Assembly (NCBI RefSeq): GCF_000172155.1
Contig: NZ_ABIZ01000001.1
Location: forward strand, 620,001 to 684,000
Source of the DNA: Verrucomicrobium spinosum DSM 4136 = JCM 18804
Lineage (GTDB): Bacteria > Verrucomicrobiota > Verrucomicrobiia > Verrucomicrobiales > Verrucomicrobiaceae
Direction: 5' to 3'
Length of the DNA: 64,000 bases
The position numbers and the translations under genes were made by a program. This document shows, piece after piece, positions 9,947 to 18,588 of the stretch (position 1 is its first letter; each line of letters opens with the position of its first letter). The notes under the pieces are model-generated. The model did not search any database, was not told where the DNA came from, and was given only the letters and a program-made list of their open reading frames with translations.

Positions 9947-10410
9947 AAGCATCACCTCCAGGGTGCCGTCGCCACAGGTACCGGGGCAGTCTCCTGTTGG
10001 AGGCTTCCATTGCGATGGGGGCCGCGGCCATTCTGGCGCTGCTGCTCATGAAGTCTTCTCTGCTCTCTATTTCCGGGAACCAGTGGGCCTCTGTGCAGTC
10101 GCTGACGGATGCCGCGCTGACCAAGGAGGCGGCTCTGGCCCAGCGGGTGCCCTTTGCGGAGGTGGCCTCGAACACCTCCTTGTGGCCGGACGCTGCGGCG
10201 GGCATTCCCTCGTCCGGGCAGAGCGTGGTGATCGGCCGTATGACAGGTGGCAATCCGCTTTCGGGCACCATCACCAGATTCCGCGTGAGTGCCACGCCAA
10301 GTGACGACGCAGAGGCTGGGCTCACGCTCTGGCGGCTTTATTCCGTCCTCCGCTACAAGGTGGGACGGAACGAGTATGTGAAATCCAGTTCCACCCTCCG
10401 CGTTCAATGA
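9943..10410 (+). CDS. Pseudopilin-like protein (type IV prepilin N-terminus)
   Basis: 155 residues. After a basic leader (about 20 residues with several Arg) comes G-SLLLEASIAMGAAAILALLLM, a prepilin peptidase site with Ser rather than Phe/Met at +1 but the invariant Glu at +5. The hydrophobic helix is followed by a small soluble domain, as in minor pseudopilins. The start overlaps the previous stop by 4 nt, and its own stop overlaps the next start. Confidence 0.75.
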   Translation: MKASPPGCRRHRYRGSLLLEASIAMGAAAILALLLMKSSLLSISGNQWASVQSLTDAALTKEAALAQRVPFAEVASNTSLWPDAAAGIPSSGQSVVIGRMTGGNPLSGTITRFRVSATPSDDAEAGLTLWRLYSVLRYKVGRNEYVKSSSTLRVQ

Positions 10411-10943
10411 CCAGCCTCGCCCCCAGATCCCCGGCCTGGCGGTCAACCGCCGGCTTCAGCCTGCTGGAGACTTCCGCCGCGATGGGCATCCTGCTGGCGC
10501 TGGCGCTGGCGATGCTGGCGATGCTTCAGCAGCACATCGTTTTCATGAATCTGGCCCGGCAGCAGGGCTTCTTGACCACGGACGCGCCGCAGGTGGGAAA
10601 TCTGGTGGGACGGTTGTTTGCGAAGGCGGACCACTACTTCGTCTATGAGAATCGGGCGGGTGCGCTAGCAGGTGCCCCGGCTGTGCTGTCGAACGGGAAG
10701 GCGGCCCGGCTCTTTTTTGAGGCGGCCAACGGGGAGACCCGTGAGCAATGGATCACAGCGGAGACATCGGGCGGCAGCACGTCGTTAGTCTGCCGGTCAA
10801 GACGCGCGGATGGCTCGGAGTTCTCATGGAACATCTGCACCGGGCTGGCCGGGGCCAACTTCCGTTGCGATGAAGGTGTGCTGGGCGTGACTCTCAAAGG
10901 AGCCGGTGGCGAGGAAATAAGTTACTACGGAGGCAGCCAATGA
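10407..10943 (+). CDS. Pseudopilin, minor subunit
   Basis: 178 residues with a clear prepilin motif: basic leader, then G-FSLLETSAAMGILLALALAML, with Phe at +1 and Glu at +5. The remainder is a globular domain with two cysteines (in RSRR...NICTG and ANFRCDEG) that could form a disulfide outside the cell. Translationally coupled on both sides by ATGA overlaps. Likely one of the minor pilins that prime assembly or form the tip complex. Confidence 0.8.
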   Translation: MTSLAPRSPAWRSTAGFSLLETSAAMGILLALALAMLAMLQQHIVFMNLARQQGFLTTDAPQVGNLVGRLFAKADHYFVYENRAGALAGAPAVLSNGKAARLFFEAANGETREQWITAETSGGSTSLVCRSRRADGSEFSWNICTGLAGANFRCDEGVLGVTLKGAGGEEISYYGGSQ

Positions 10944-12880
10944 CGAGGCGTTTCAGCAGTTCATTCCAGCGCGGATTTGCGGCCATGCCGATGGTTGCCA
11001 CCTTCTCCCTGCTCATGCTCCTGGGGGTGACGATGGTGTTTCGCACCAGTTTGTTGCGTCGCGACCAGGCTGCCAAGGCGCAGTTGCGGCAGGACTATAG
11101 GGAGCGTGAGGAGGCGGTGCTGCGCTCCCTCATCGCAGTGTTTCCAAAGAAAGCCATCGCCTGCATGAAGGCGGGTTACGCGACCTCGGACAATCACACG
11201 TGGCGTGCCATTTTTGACGAGGCTCTGACCACTGCCGTGGTGGAAAAGTCCCTGCCCGACGCCGCGGTTGCAGCCATGGGGTTGTCCCGGGTCCGGCGGG
11301 GCGATGTGGGTGACCATGCCGCCGCAGAAGCCGCAGGTTGGATCACCTCCCTCACCGGTGTGGCGGGGAATGTCACCCCGGGGACCACGGCGTACGCCGC
11401 CGTCTTTCAGGGGCCCGAGTTCGCAGGCAAGGTGCCGCCCCTGCTGGAGGCTCCGGCAGGGCTCGCGGACGCAGACGCTCTGCGGCCGGTGGTGCATCTG
11501 GACAAGATCTACACCACCCAGGCCACCGGGCTGCTGGCTGATGTCACCAAGTATTCCCGCTTCAACCTGATCCCGTATCCCAACATCCGCTTCGGTTATG
11601 CCAGCCCCGGGGCGCCTTTTGTGGCAAAGAGGAACTGGTGGGCCTTCTCCATCCGGTATGGCAAGAAGGTGGGGCAGAAGAAGAACTACATTCTCTCCCT
11701 GTACGAGGTGCCCTCACAGCTCCCCATTGAAGCGGCCACCTTTGCCGACATCGGGCGTCATGAAGACGGTACGGCCTGGGGCGCGGGCATCACCATAGAC
11801 GGCGGCGTGTATGCCGACAGCCTTCGGATGAATGGCGCGCATGGTGCCAGCCGGATTGCAGGGCGCAGGTCCATCGATGTCGAGGGGGACACCAGTCTCG
11901 GCGGCATGGCGGTGGCTGATGATTTTGACAAACTCGGGGTGCGGGAGCGCATGCAGGCGGAGTTGGGGACCAGTGCGCTGCCGGTGGCACTTTCCGCGAA
12001 CTCCGGACGGGTGGTCTTTTTCCCCATCCCCTCTGGTCCCGCTTTTTTGACCCGCCCTTCGGCCCCTCCCACCACCTGGGACACCTATGTTGGTGGTGGC
12101 AGGAACTGCAAAGTTTCGGTCGAGGCACTGGCCATGGTGAGCATTGATGACCAGACGCCTGTGACGCTTCGATTGCGTTTCAAAAACTCCTCAGACGCGG
12201 TTTCGGAGGTGATTCTCCGGCGGGGGCAGAACTGGCCGACTCTGCTAGAGGCCGGGGGGGACGCGATGCCGTTTCAGACCGAACTCACCAACAGCAACCG
12301 CTCCTGTGTGACTTTCTATCCCGCGCTGGTAGATGCCTGGCTGCAATCCAATGGGGGCGCGACGGTGGCCGTGAACAACAGCTACCATTTTTCCACCGTC
12401 CCAGAAGCCGATCCTTTGACGGTGCGGCCCCTCTCGTCGCCGCCCGCATCCGTGGACATGTGTGTGATTGTGAGAAAAGGGCAGGATCTCAGACCCTTCA
12501 CCCAGGGCCTTTCGATCATGGCTCCGCTGCGAGTTTACATCGGCGATGACCTTAACGCTGTGCCCGCCCCGGCACCTCCCGCTGGCTCAGGGCTTCCAGA
12601 GGGATCTCTGTACTACCCGCCCATGTCCATCTTTGCGGCGGAGATGCGGGTGGGCACCACCCCCTTCATCAGGCCCTTTGAACATCATGGGCAGATGGGC
12701 TCGCTCCTTTCAGGGGCCAGCTCGACCTGGCGACCGCTTGACATGAAATCTGGCACAGAAGAGGCGGTGCACAGTGAGGGCATTCTGGCGGACCTTTCAC
12801 CGCTCCGCAGCCCGGCAGAACTTCCTCCAGTGTACCAGATGAACTGGCTGGTGGTGGTTGAAGAAATCCCCCAAAACTAA
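10940..12880 (+). CDS. PilX-like large minor-pilin or tip-associated protein
   Basis: 646 residues. The N-terminus RGFAAMPMVATFSLLMLLGVTMVF is a single hydrophobic helix after a basic start, as in PilX-type proteins, without a classical +5 Glu. It is followed by about 600 residues of extracytoplasmic sequence. In Verrucomicrobia, very large proteins of this kind occur beside pseudopilins (the Verru_Chthon cassettes); membership of that family cannot be judged without a profile search. Coupled to the preceding pseudopilin by an ATGA overlap. By analogy with large PilY1/PilX or GspK subunits it may sit at the fibre tip, which is inference. Confidence 0.65.
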   Translation: MTRRFSSSFQRGFAAMPMVATFSLLMLLGVTMVFRTSLLRRDQAAKAQLRQDYREREEAVLRSLIAVFPKKAIACMKAGYATSDNHTWRAIFDEALTTAVVEKSLPDAAVAAMGLSRVRRGDVGDHAAAEAAGWITSLTGVAGNVTPGTTAYAAVFQGPEFAGKVPPLLEAPAGLADADALRPVVHLDKIYTTQATGLLADVTKYSRFNLIPYPNIRFGYASPGAPFVAKRNWWAFSIRYGKKVGQKKNYILSLYEVPSQLPIEAATFADIGRHEDGTAWGAGITIDGGVYADSLRMNGAHGASRIAGRRSIDVEGDTSLGGMAVADDFDKLGVRERMQAELGTSALPVALSANSGRVVFFPIPSGPAFLTRPSAPPTTWDTYVGGGRNCKVSVEALAMVSIDDQTPVTLRLRFKNSSDAVSEVILRRGQNWPTLLEAGGDAMPFQTELTNSNRSCVTFYPALVDAWLQSNGGATVAVNNSYHFSTVPEADPLTVRPLSSPPASVDMCVIVRKGQDLRPFTQGLSIMAPLRVYIGDDLNAVPAPAPPAGSGLPEGSLYYPPMSIFAAEMRVGTTPFIRPFEHHGQMGSLLSGASSTWRPLDMKSGTEEAVHSEGILADLSPLRSPAELPPVYQMNWLVVVEEIPQN

Positions 12881-12910
12881 CTGGATACTGGACTCCTCCT
12901 CAGCGCAGAC

Positions 12911-14071
12911 ATGACAGGCATTCCTGACTCCCCGGTGCAAAACCTGCTTGGGCGGCTCGCAGACGCCTACCCGGGTCGTGAAATCTCGGACGTGCAACTG
13001 CGGTCGAACGGGCTGATCTATGTGCACACCAACCGGGGGATCGAGATCGCAGAGTCCTTCGGCATTCAGACCGATGCCATGGTCCACCAGGTGGCAGAAG
13101 CCTTGTATCTCAATCAGACCCTGGAGATATGGACGGATGTGAGCGAGGCCGGGTCAGTGGACAAGATGTGGGAGCTCGTCAAGACCCGGCGGGTGATCGA
13201 TTTCAGCTGTGACGCCGGAGCGCTGGGGGCTCCTGTCCGCATGCGTGTGCAGATGCACCTCAGCGAGGGCGGCATGGGCCTGACCTGCCGCTGGCTGCGC
13301 GGCACCATCTCGCAACTGGAGACACTGGGGCTTGAGCCCATGATTTCGGACAGCCTGCGTGAGCTCATGCAGCGTCGGTTTGGTCTCGGCCTGATCACCG
13401 GCCCCACCGGTTCAGGGAAATCCACCACCCTCGCAGCGGTGCTGGACTGGGTGCGCAGGAACTTCCCCAAGCACATCGTCACGGTGGAGGATCCCATTGA
13501 ATACCGCTACTCCGCCACCATGGAGGACCCGAACCAGCCGGGCGTGCAGATCCCCTGCCCCTCCCTGGTGACCCAGCAGGAGGTGGGCAAGCACACCAAC
13601 TCCTACCAGTCTGGGCTGAAGGAAGTGCTGCGCAAAACGCCCAACATCATTCTGATTGGCGAAATCCGGGATCGGGAAACCATGGAGACGTGCATTGAGG
13701 CCGCCCAGACGGGCCACTTCGTTCTTTCCACGCTGCACACGCGCGGAGCGGTGAAGACCATTGACCGTATTCTGGAGTTTTTCCCCAAGGAGCAGCAGCC
13801 GGCCATCCTGCATCGCCTGGGGGAGACACTCACGTTTGTGCTTTCTCAAGGCCTGCTGACGGGTTTCAACGGGCGTGTGCTCGTTACGGAGTATCTGCAG
13901 AACACCAGCGAGTCGGTGGCCGCCGGCATCCGGGCGTATGACGGCAACGCCACGTCCCTGGCAGACGCTCTCCGTTACAAGGGCAATCTGCGCTGGGACC
14001 AGAGCCTTCTGCAGCTCTATCGCGGCGGGGCCATCTCGGAGAACATCTTCAACGCGAACCTGCTTGGCTGA
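12911..14071 (+). CDS. PilT-like retraction ATPase of the GspE/PilT superfamily
   Basis: 386 residues. Walker A GPTGSGKST is at about 164-172, VEDPIEY at about 192-198, Walker B IILIGEIRD at about 246-254 and the His-box GHFVLSTLHT at about 268-277, all in order for PilT. Length and the absence of a GspE-type N1E domain and of the tetracysteine motif point to PilT rather than PilB. Two details are unusual: the conserved acidic segment before Walker B (RxDPD) reads RKTPN, and I see no typical AIRNLIRE C-terminal motif. The enzyme may be a divergent or specialised retraction motor. It is the last gene of the plus-strand arm; its last 23 nt overlap the convergent gene. Confidence 0.85.
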   Translation: MTGIPDSPVQNLLGRLADAYPGREISDVQLRSNGLIYVHTNRGIEIAESFGIQTDAMVHQVAEALYLNQTLEIWTDVSEAGSVDKMWELVKTRRVIDFSCDAGALGAPVRMRVQMHLSEGGMGLTCRWLRGTISQLETLGLEPMISDSLRELMQRRFGLGLITGPTGSGKSTTLAAVLDWVRRNFPKHIVTVEDPIEYRYSATMEDPNQPGVQIPCPSLVTQQEVGKHTNSYQSGLKEVLRKTPNIILIGEIRDRETMETCIEAAQTGHFVLSTLHTRGAVKTIDRILEFFPKEQQPAILHRLGETLTFVLSQGLLTGFNGRVLVTEYLQNTSESVAAGIRAYDGNATSLADALRYKGNLRWDQSLLQLYRGGAISENIFNANLLG

Positions 14072-14978
14072 GGACGCCGGTCCGGGAGAGCTGCCTGCGG
14101 ATTCTCCCGGCCAGTGTTTCCAGGAACCGGGCGTGGTTTTCGAGCTCCTCCCGGCGTATTTCTGGAATGGCCGCCCACCAGCCCTCATTTTGGGCATGGG
14201 AGCGCAACTGGCGGTAGCGGTCCAGGCAGGTGTCAAGATTCTGCCAGGTCCGGGAGGCGGCGGCGAGATCGGTCTGGCCGGGCTGGAGGCTGGCGTTCAG
14301 CAGATTGATTGCGGCACCGGCCCCTGTCAGGCAGTCGCCCAGCCCGCTGTCGTCGGAGAGCGCGTGTTGCAAGGCCCGTTGGGCCAGTTCTTCAGAGGCC
14401 TTCAGAGCAGCTTCGGGAGAGCCCGCCCTGGATTGAATCTGGAAGTGAAGGATCTCGTAGAGCACCGCGTCGCCGGGGTCCAGCTGGCAGGCCAGACGCA
14501 GGCGCCAGTCGGCGGCGGCGTTGAGGTAGCGGCTGTGAGCTGCGGAGAGAGCCAGCGGGCCATCCCTGCGGGTGCGGGCGGCATCGAGGCGGGCGATGAG
14601 TTTGACTCCTCGATCCAGAACGGAGCCGCTGGCTTCCTCTGGAGTCTCCACGACCGATGCAGGGGCTGAGGGGGGCGGAGGCATGGGAGGCTGGCCCCGA
14701 CGCGCCAGCCGGCCCGGCATGGCGGGTGGTGGTGGCGTTTGGCTGGTTGCGCCCGGTGCGACGGCTGCGGGCTGGTGATTGCGCGTTTGCTCTCCGCCAT
14801 GCCAGTAGGCATACAGGGAGTCTCGCATGAGCCTGGCGACCAGGCTGCCATAGGCGCTGCCTGCCATGCCAAACGCCGGCGGGGCCGCGTGCGGCATGGC
14901 GGGGACAGGGGCGGCAAAACGGCCGGCGCCCCACACTGCGGCCGCGGCACCAATCAGGAGCGGGTACGAAATGCGCAT
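14049..14978 (-). CDS. Hypothetical membrane-anchored protein with helical repeats
   Basis: 309 residues. The N-terminus MRISYPLLIGAAAAVWGAG is a single anchor or signal sequence. It is followed by a Pro/Ala-rich linker (about 80-130) and a C-terminal alpha-helical region resembling TPR-type repeats. The start overlaps the end of the ABC permease gene by 25 nt, so it is the last gene of the minus-strand pilus operon. By position it is the third partner of an ABC transporter. In Myxococcus xanthus PilG accompanies the PilH/PilI ABC proteins in type IV pilus assembly, but I cannot show homology. Its 3' end overlaps the convergent PilT-like gene. Confidence 0.6.
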   Translation of the reverse strand: MRISYPLLIGAAAAVWGAGRFAAPVPAMPHAAPPAFGMAGSAYGSLVARLMRDSLYAYWHGGEQTRNHQPAAVAPGATSQTPPPPAMPGRLARRGQPPMPPPPSAPASVVETPEEASGSVLDRGVKLIARLDAARTRRDGPLALSAAHSRYLNAAADWRLRLACQLDPGDAVLYEILHFQIQSRAGSPEAALKASEELAQRALQHALSDDSGLGDCLTGAGAAINLLNASLQPGQTDLAAASRTWQNLDTCLDRYRQLRSHAQNEGWWAAIPEIRREELENHARFLETLAGRIRRQLSRTGVLSQAGSR

Positions 14979-15733
14979 ATGCCGAGAAGGAAGAACGCCA
15001 GGCCTTCAAGACCCAGGCAGATGACGGTTTGGAGGAACGAGGCCATGGGTAGCGGCCCCATCTTGAAAACCAGGCGCGGGGTGAGGTCCGCCAGATGATA
15101 GTGGGGGATGAGCATCCACACCGTCTTGAACACCCCATTGTCACCGGAGGTGAGCATGGGTTCGAGCCAACCACTGCCGAAGAGTCCCAGGAAGAGCAAA
15201 GCCACCGGTACCAGGAAGGCGATCACCTCCGAGGTACGGGTGCCCAGGGCCACACTGAGCATGAGCAGCGGCACGGCCACCGCGCCATAGAGCACCGCGT
15301 ACTGGACGACGAGCCCAAACCAGCGGGCGGCCTCCGTGGGATTGGAAGGGCTGCAGAAGACGACGCATATACCGGACGCGATGACCGCCAGGGCGGCCGC
15401 CCAGATGAGTACGGAGGCATTGATCTGCATGAAGAGCTGGGCGGGCTTCAGGCCGCCGGCGCGCAGATGCTCCAGAATGCCCTCCCGCCGCAGACGATGG
15501 CCCAGGGCAGCGCCTTGAAACGGCAGCCAGGTGAAGAGTGCCAGCCAGGCATAGAGCCAGGCCGCCTGGGCCCGGGCGGGCTGTAGGATCACTGGCTTCT
15601 CCTCCCAGGGTGTGACCAACGGGGCGAGCCAGGCAAACAGGAGAGCTCCCCCCAGAAGCAGCCAACAGCTTCCCCTCACAGTGAAGCTCGAGGTGCATAC
15701 ATGAAACAACGGCCAGGTACGTTCGGATCTCAT
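14954..15733 (-). CDS. ABC-2-type transporter permease within the pilus operon
   Basis: 259 residues with about six hydrophobic segments (near 20-38, 55-75, 110-130, 145-170, 175-195 and 235-255), the layout of ABC-2 permeases. LGHRLRREGILEHLRAGGLKP is a cytoplasmic loop suited to coupling with an ATPase. The start overlaps the end of the ATP-binding gene by 4 nt (ATGA), so the two form a pair. Cargo is unknown. Because the pair follows pilB, pilC and a pseudopilin in one operon, a role in pilus assembly like M. xanthus PilI is the best guess. Confidence 0.75.
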   Translation of the reverse strand: MRSERTWPLFHVCTSSFTVRGSCWLLLGGALLFAWLAPLVTPWEEKPVILQPARAQAAWLYAWLALFTWLPFQGAALGHRLRREGILEHLRAGGLKPAQLFMQINASVLIWAAALAVIASGICVVFCSPSNPTEAARWFGLVVQYAVLYGAVAVPLLMLSVALGTRTSEVIAFLVPVALLFLGLFGSGWLEPMLTSGDNGVFKTVWMLIPHYHLADLTPRLVFKMGPLPMASFLQTVICLGLEGLAFFLLGICAFRTRS

Positions 15734-16416
15734 TGGTGAAGGGCTTGATAGGTGTCGAACCAGGAGTCTCCTTGGCGGGATCCCGTGTGGTGCAGCCGGC
15801 CGGACCGGATGGTGAACAGAGAGTCGGCCCGGCGGACGCTTTCCAGTTCATGGAGGATAACGAGACGCAGCGCATCTTTGCTGGCTTCTGCCCAAAGCGC
15901 GGTGACGACTTCCCGGGTCTCTGCATCCAGGCCGGAGAGCGGTTCGTCCATGAGGAGCACGCTGTGGCCTGTTTGATGGAGGCGCGTCTCTGCGATAATG
16001 AGAAGCACCTTCTGGCGGTTGCCGCGAGAGAGCCTGCCGATAGGGCAGGAGAGATTGAGATTGAGGATCTCCGCCAGCCGTTCGGCTTCATGGAGCGCCC
16101 GGCCTTTGAACAGGGAGCGGAAGAGGGCCATCGGTTTGAGCTCCTCGTCCATCTTCAGTTCATCTGAGAGATAGAGCACGCGCCCGTCCACTTTCAGTCT
16201 GCCGCCCAGGGTGGGGCTCAGACCGGCCAGGGAACGCAGGAGGGTGGTTTTACCGGCCCCATTGGGTGCTACGAACAGGTGGAGCCCGGTGCCAATATGG
16301 ACGGGCTCACTGGCCTCGACAAGCGTCCGGGGCTGGCGGTGCCAGAACGGGCCGACATGGTAGCCAAAACGCGTGCCGGGGGCGATGCTGAGGCTGGGAG
16401 AGGGGATGGCTTTCAT
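15730..16416 (-). CDS. ABC transporter ATP-binding protein within the pilus operon
   Basis: About 228 residues with Walker A APNGAGKTT, a signature loop LSRGNRQK in place of the common LSGGQ, Walker B VLLMDEP followed by LSGLD, and the switch His in VILHELE. The start at 16416 leaves a 25-nt gap after the upstream pseudopilin. An alternative ATG at 16455 would overlap that gene by 14 nt and add 13 residues that look unlike an N-terminus. It forms an exporter-type pair with the downstream permease. Comparable ATPases (PilH) are needed for type IV pili in Myxococcus. Confidence 0.83.
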   Translation of the reverse strand: MKAIPSPSLSIAPGTRFGYHVGPFWHRQPRTLVEASEPVHIGTGLHLFVAPNGAGKTTLLRSLAGLSPTLGGRLKVDGRVLYLSDELKMDEELKPMALFRSLFKGRALHEAERLAEILNLNLSCPIGRLSRGNRQKVLLIIAETRLHQTGHSVLLMDEPLSGLDAETREVVTALWAEASKDALRLVILHELESVRRADSLFTIRSGRLHHTGSRQGDSWFDTYQALHQ

Positions 16417-16441
16417 GATGAAAACATCGCGGTTCAAGGAG

Positions 16442-16864
16442 TCACTGTCCCGCATCCCAGAGCCCGTCTGTCTGGGTGGTCGAGGGATCGTAGCGGGTCG
16501 TGCCGACGGCGAAATAGGGAGGCATGACGGAATGGACCACGGTCAGGGGCTCACCCTTGAGTCCGGTGGCGGTGGGGATGGTTGCCCATCCCTCTGGCAG
16601 GTAAGGCAGAAGATCGGCGGCGGAGACGCCCTGGATGTCGGTGGTGGGGTGGTCGGCGAGATAGCTTCTCTGGGCGGCATGCACTGCCTGGAGGGAGATC
16701 GCGGCACTCTTTGCCTTCTTCCAGTCTTGAACAGCATTGATGCTGAAGCCAGTGAGCATGCCGAGACCGAGAATCAGAGAGATCACGAGACTGATCTCCA
16801 GCAGCGTAAAGCCAGCCACGGCGCGGTGGTTCTGACGGTGGGGAGTGACACGGATGGTTTTCAT
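16442..16864 (-). CDS. Pseudopilin with GspG/PilA-type N-terminus
   Basis: 140 residues: basic leader of about 18 residues then G-FTLLEISLVISLILGLGML, a textbook prepilin cleavage motif with Phe at +1 and Glu at +5. The body lacks the calcium-site pattern of classical GspG as far as I can see. A GTG start at 16873 would overlap the upstream stop (GTGA) and is an alternative. It sits between the proline-rich protein and the ABC ATPase in the minus-strand operon. Confidence 0.82.
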   Translation of the reverse strand: MKTIRVTPHRQNHRAVAGFTLLEISLVISLILGLGMLTGFSINAVQDWKKAKSAAISLQAVHAAQRSYLADHPTTDIQGVSAADLLPYLPEGWATIPTATGLKGEPLTVVHSVMPPYFAVGTTRYDPSTTQTDGLWDAGQ

Positions 16865-16869
16865 GGCAA

Positions 16870-17349
16870 TCACGGTTTGGTGGGCGGGGCCGGGCTGGTG
16901 GGGGGCACCAACGCTCGGGGAATGATCCGGATTTTTCCTTCGGCCAGCGGTTCCTGGAGAGTGATGGGGACTGAAGCTTCAGCCGTGTCGCCAGTGGCCG
17001 GTTCACCTGCCTCTGGAACGGCACGGGGAGGAATCTTGAATGTGCCGCTACGACGGACGACCAGGATGCGGGCCCGGTCCATGTCGAGGGGGATTGGAGC
17101 TGCCCTCGCGAGGTCGGCGGCCGGTGAAGGCTCCGGCGCGGGGATAAAGGGAATAACAGGTGGCTGCACCTCCGTCCCTTTGTCCTGTGCCGTTGTCGTG
17201 CCGGGAAGGGGGCGGGGGGCAAGCTTGGGTTTCACCACAAAAATCTCCGGTTTCGGAGGGTCGGCAGACGCACCTGCGAGGGGTGCAAACGCCATCGCCA
17301 GCGTCAGGGAGCCAAGGTGAAACTGGAGGGGTGAAAGCCGCAATTTCAT
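16870..17349 (-). CDS. Proline-rich exported protein of the pilus operon
   Basis: 159 residues: signal peptide (to about residue 29, ending PLAGASA) and a mature part rich in Pro, Ala, Thr and Arg with short repeats such as PxPP and IPPRA. The composition suggests a disordered periplasmic linker, comparable in role to the Pro-rich PilP/GspC linkers, but no domain is recognisable. It lies 15 bp after pilC-like and overlaps the following pseudopilin if that starts at GTG 16873. Confidence 0.6.
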   Translation of the reverse strand: MKLRLSPLQFHLGSLTLAMAFAPLAGASADPPKPEIFVVKPKLAPRPLPGTTTAQDKGTEVQPPVIPFIPAPEPSPAADLARAAPIPLDMDRARILVVRRSGTFKIPPRAVPEAGEPATGDTAEASVPITLQEPLAEGKIRIIPRALVPPTSPAPPTKP

Positions 17350-17364
17350 GGGGAGGACGGGTGC

Positions 17365-18582
17365 TTACATGGCCCCGGAGGCCATCATGCGGGGACCCAT
17401 GAGGAAGATGGGCAGCATGGCTCCGGCAAAGACGAGAGCGATGAGGCACATGGCCATGGCCAGGGTGATGAAGTTGATGATCTGCGTGAAGTCCGACATG
17501 GTCTGGGCGGTGTCCTCCTCGTAGATGTCCCGGAGCATTTCGAGCTGTTCGGGAAGGGAGGCGGACTTTTCCCCGATGCCGATCATGTGGATGACCTGGG
17601 GGTCGAGCACGGCGTTTTTCTTGAGCGCCTCCGCGAACGGGAGGCCGGAGGATTCGTAGATCTGCGCTGATGTGAGCAGCGGGGTGTAGATGGGTGTTTC
17701 CTGAACCACCTTGGCGGCCAGGGTGGCGGCTCGTGCCAGGTTGATGCCGTTGGCATAGAGCATCTGGAGGGTGCCCACATAGGCGGTCTGCCGCAGGCCC
17801 ATGACCAGCTTGGTGAGAAGCCGCCAGCGGCCCATGAAGAATTGCAGGAGGCGGGCGCGGAGCTCCTTGGAGCGGAACATGCCGACGATGAAGGCCGTCA
17901 GGGCGATGATGAAGAACGGCCAGGTCATCTGGACGACGTGACTGAAGGAAAAGATCACCTTGGAAAGGGGATCGGGTTCCTGGCGGATGCTTTTGAGCGT
18001 GCCCTCCACCTGGCTGACGACGCTGACCTGGGACCAGATGAAGAGGACAATCTGGAAGAGGATGACGAGGCAGGGCACCATGAGAGCGTTGCGCAGCTTG
18101 CTGGCAAACATCATCTCCACCTTCAGCTTCCGGGCCATGGAGCTGAAGGCTTCGTGCAATTGGCCCGCGTCGGCACCGGCCTCGATCATGGTGATGATGG
18201 TCGCATCAAACTTGCGTTCCTTGGCAAAGGCGATGTGAACCGGCAGACCTGCTTCAAGCCGGTTGCGGATGCTGATGAGCGAGCCCTGCAGTGCCGGATC
18301 CGGCAGGCCCTGGGCGTAGTAGAGGAGTGCGTCTGCCGTGCTGATGTTGGCCCTCAACATGGAGGCGAGGCCCCGGAAGAGCTTGATCGCGTCCTTGGTG
18401 GAGATGGGACGATTGGTCTGGGTGCGCTGGTGACTGCTGGGCAGGGGTTTCACCAGCGCCACCCGGAATCCTTCACGGGCGGCGAGCAGGGAGGCCTGGT
18501 CCCGGTTGAGCGCTTCAACAGAGATCACCTTGGAGACCTCAGGCTTCTTGATGTTCCGGAGGGTGACTTGGAAACCGTTCAT
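17365..18582 (-). CDS. pilC: Type II secretion / type IV pilus inner-membrane platform protein (GspF/PilC)
   Basis: 405 residues with the duplicated GspF domain. The first half has the pattern LFRGLASMLRANISTADAL and GADAGQLHEAF; the second half has TLQMLYANGINLARA and GIGEKSASLPEQL, the conserved G.G..G.L motif of T2SSF. Three membrane segments lie at about 170-190, 220-240 and 375-398. PilC/GspF bridges the assembly ATPase and the growing pseudopilus. The gene follows pilB-like by 6 bp. Confidence 0.92.
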   Translation of the reverse strand: MNGFQVTLRNIKKPEVSKVISVEALNRDQASLLAAREGFRVALVKPLPSSHQRTQTNRPISTKDAIKLFRGLASMLRANISTADALLYYAQGLPDPALQGSLISIRNRLEAGLPVHIAFAKERKFDATIITMIEAGADAGQLHEAFSSMARKLKVEMMFASKLRNALMVPCLVILFQIVLFIWSQVSVVSQVEGTLKSIRQEPDPLSKVIFSFSHVVQMTWPFFIIALTAFIVGMFRSKELRARLLQFFMGRWRLLTKLVMGLRQTAYVGTLQMLYANGINLARAATLAAKVVQETPIYTPLLTSAQIYESSGLPFAEALKKNAVLDPQVIHMIGIGEKSASLPEQLEMLRDIYEEDTAQTMSDFTQIINFITLAMAMCLIALVFAGAMLPIFLMGPRMMASGAM

Positions 18583-18588
18583 GACTGG

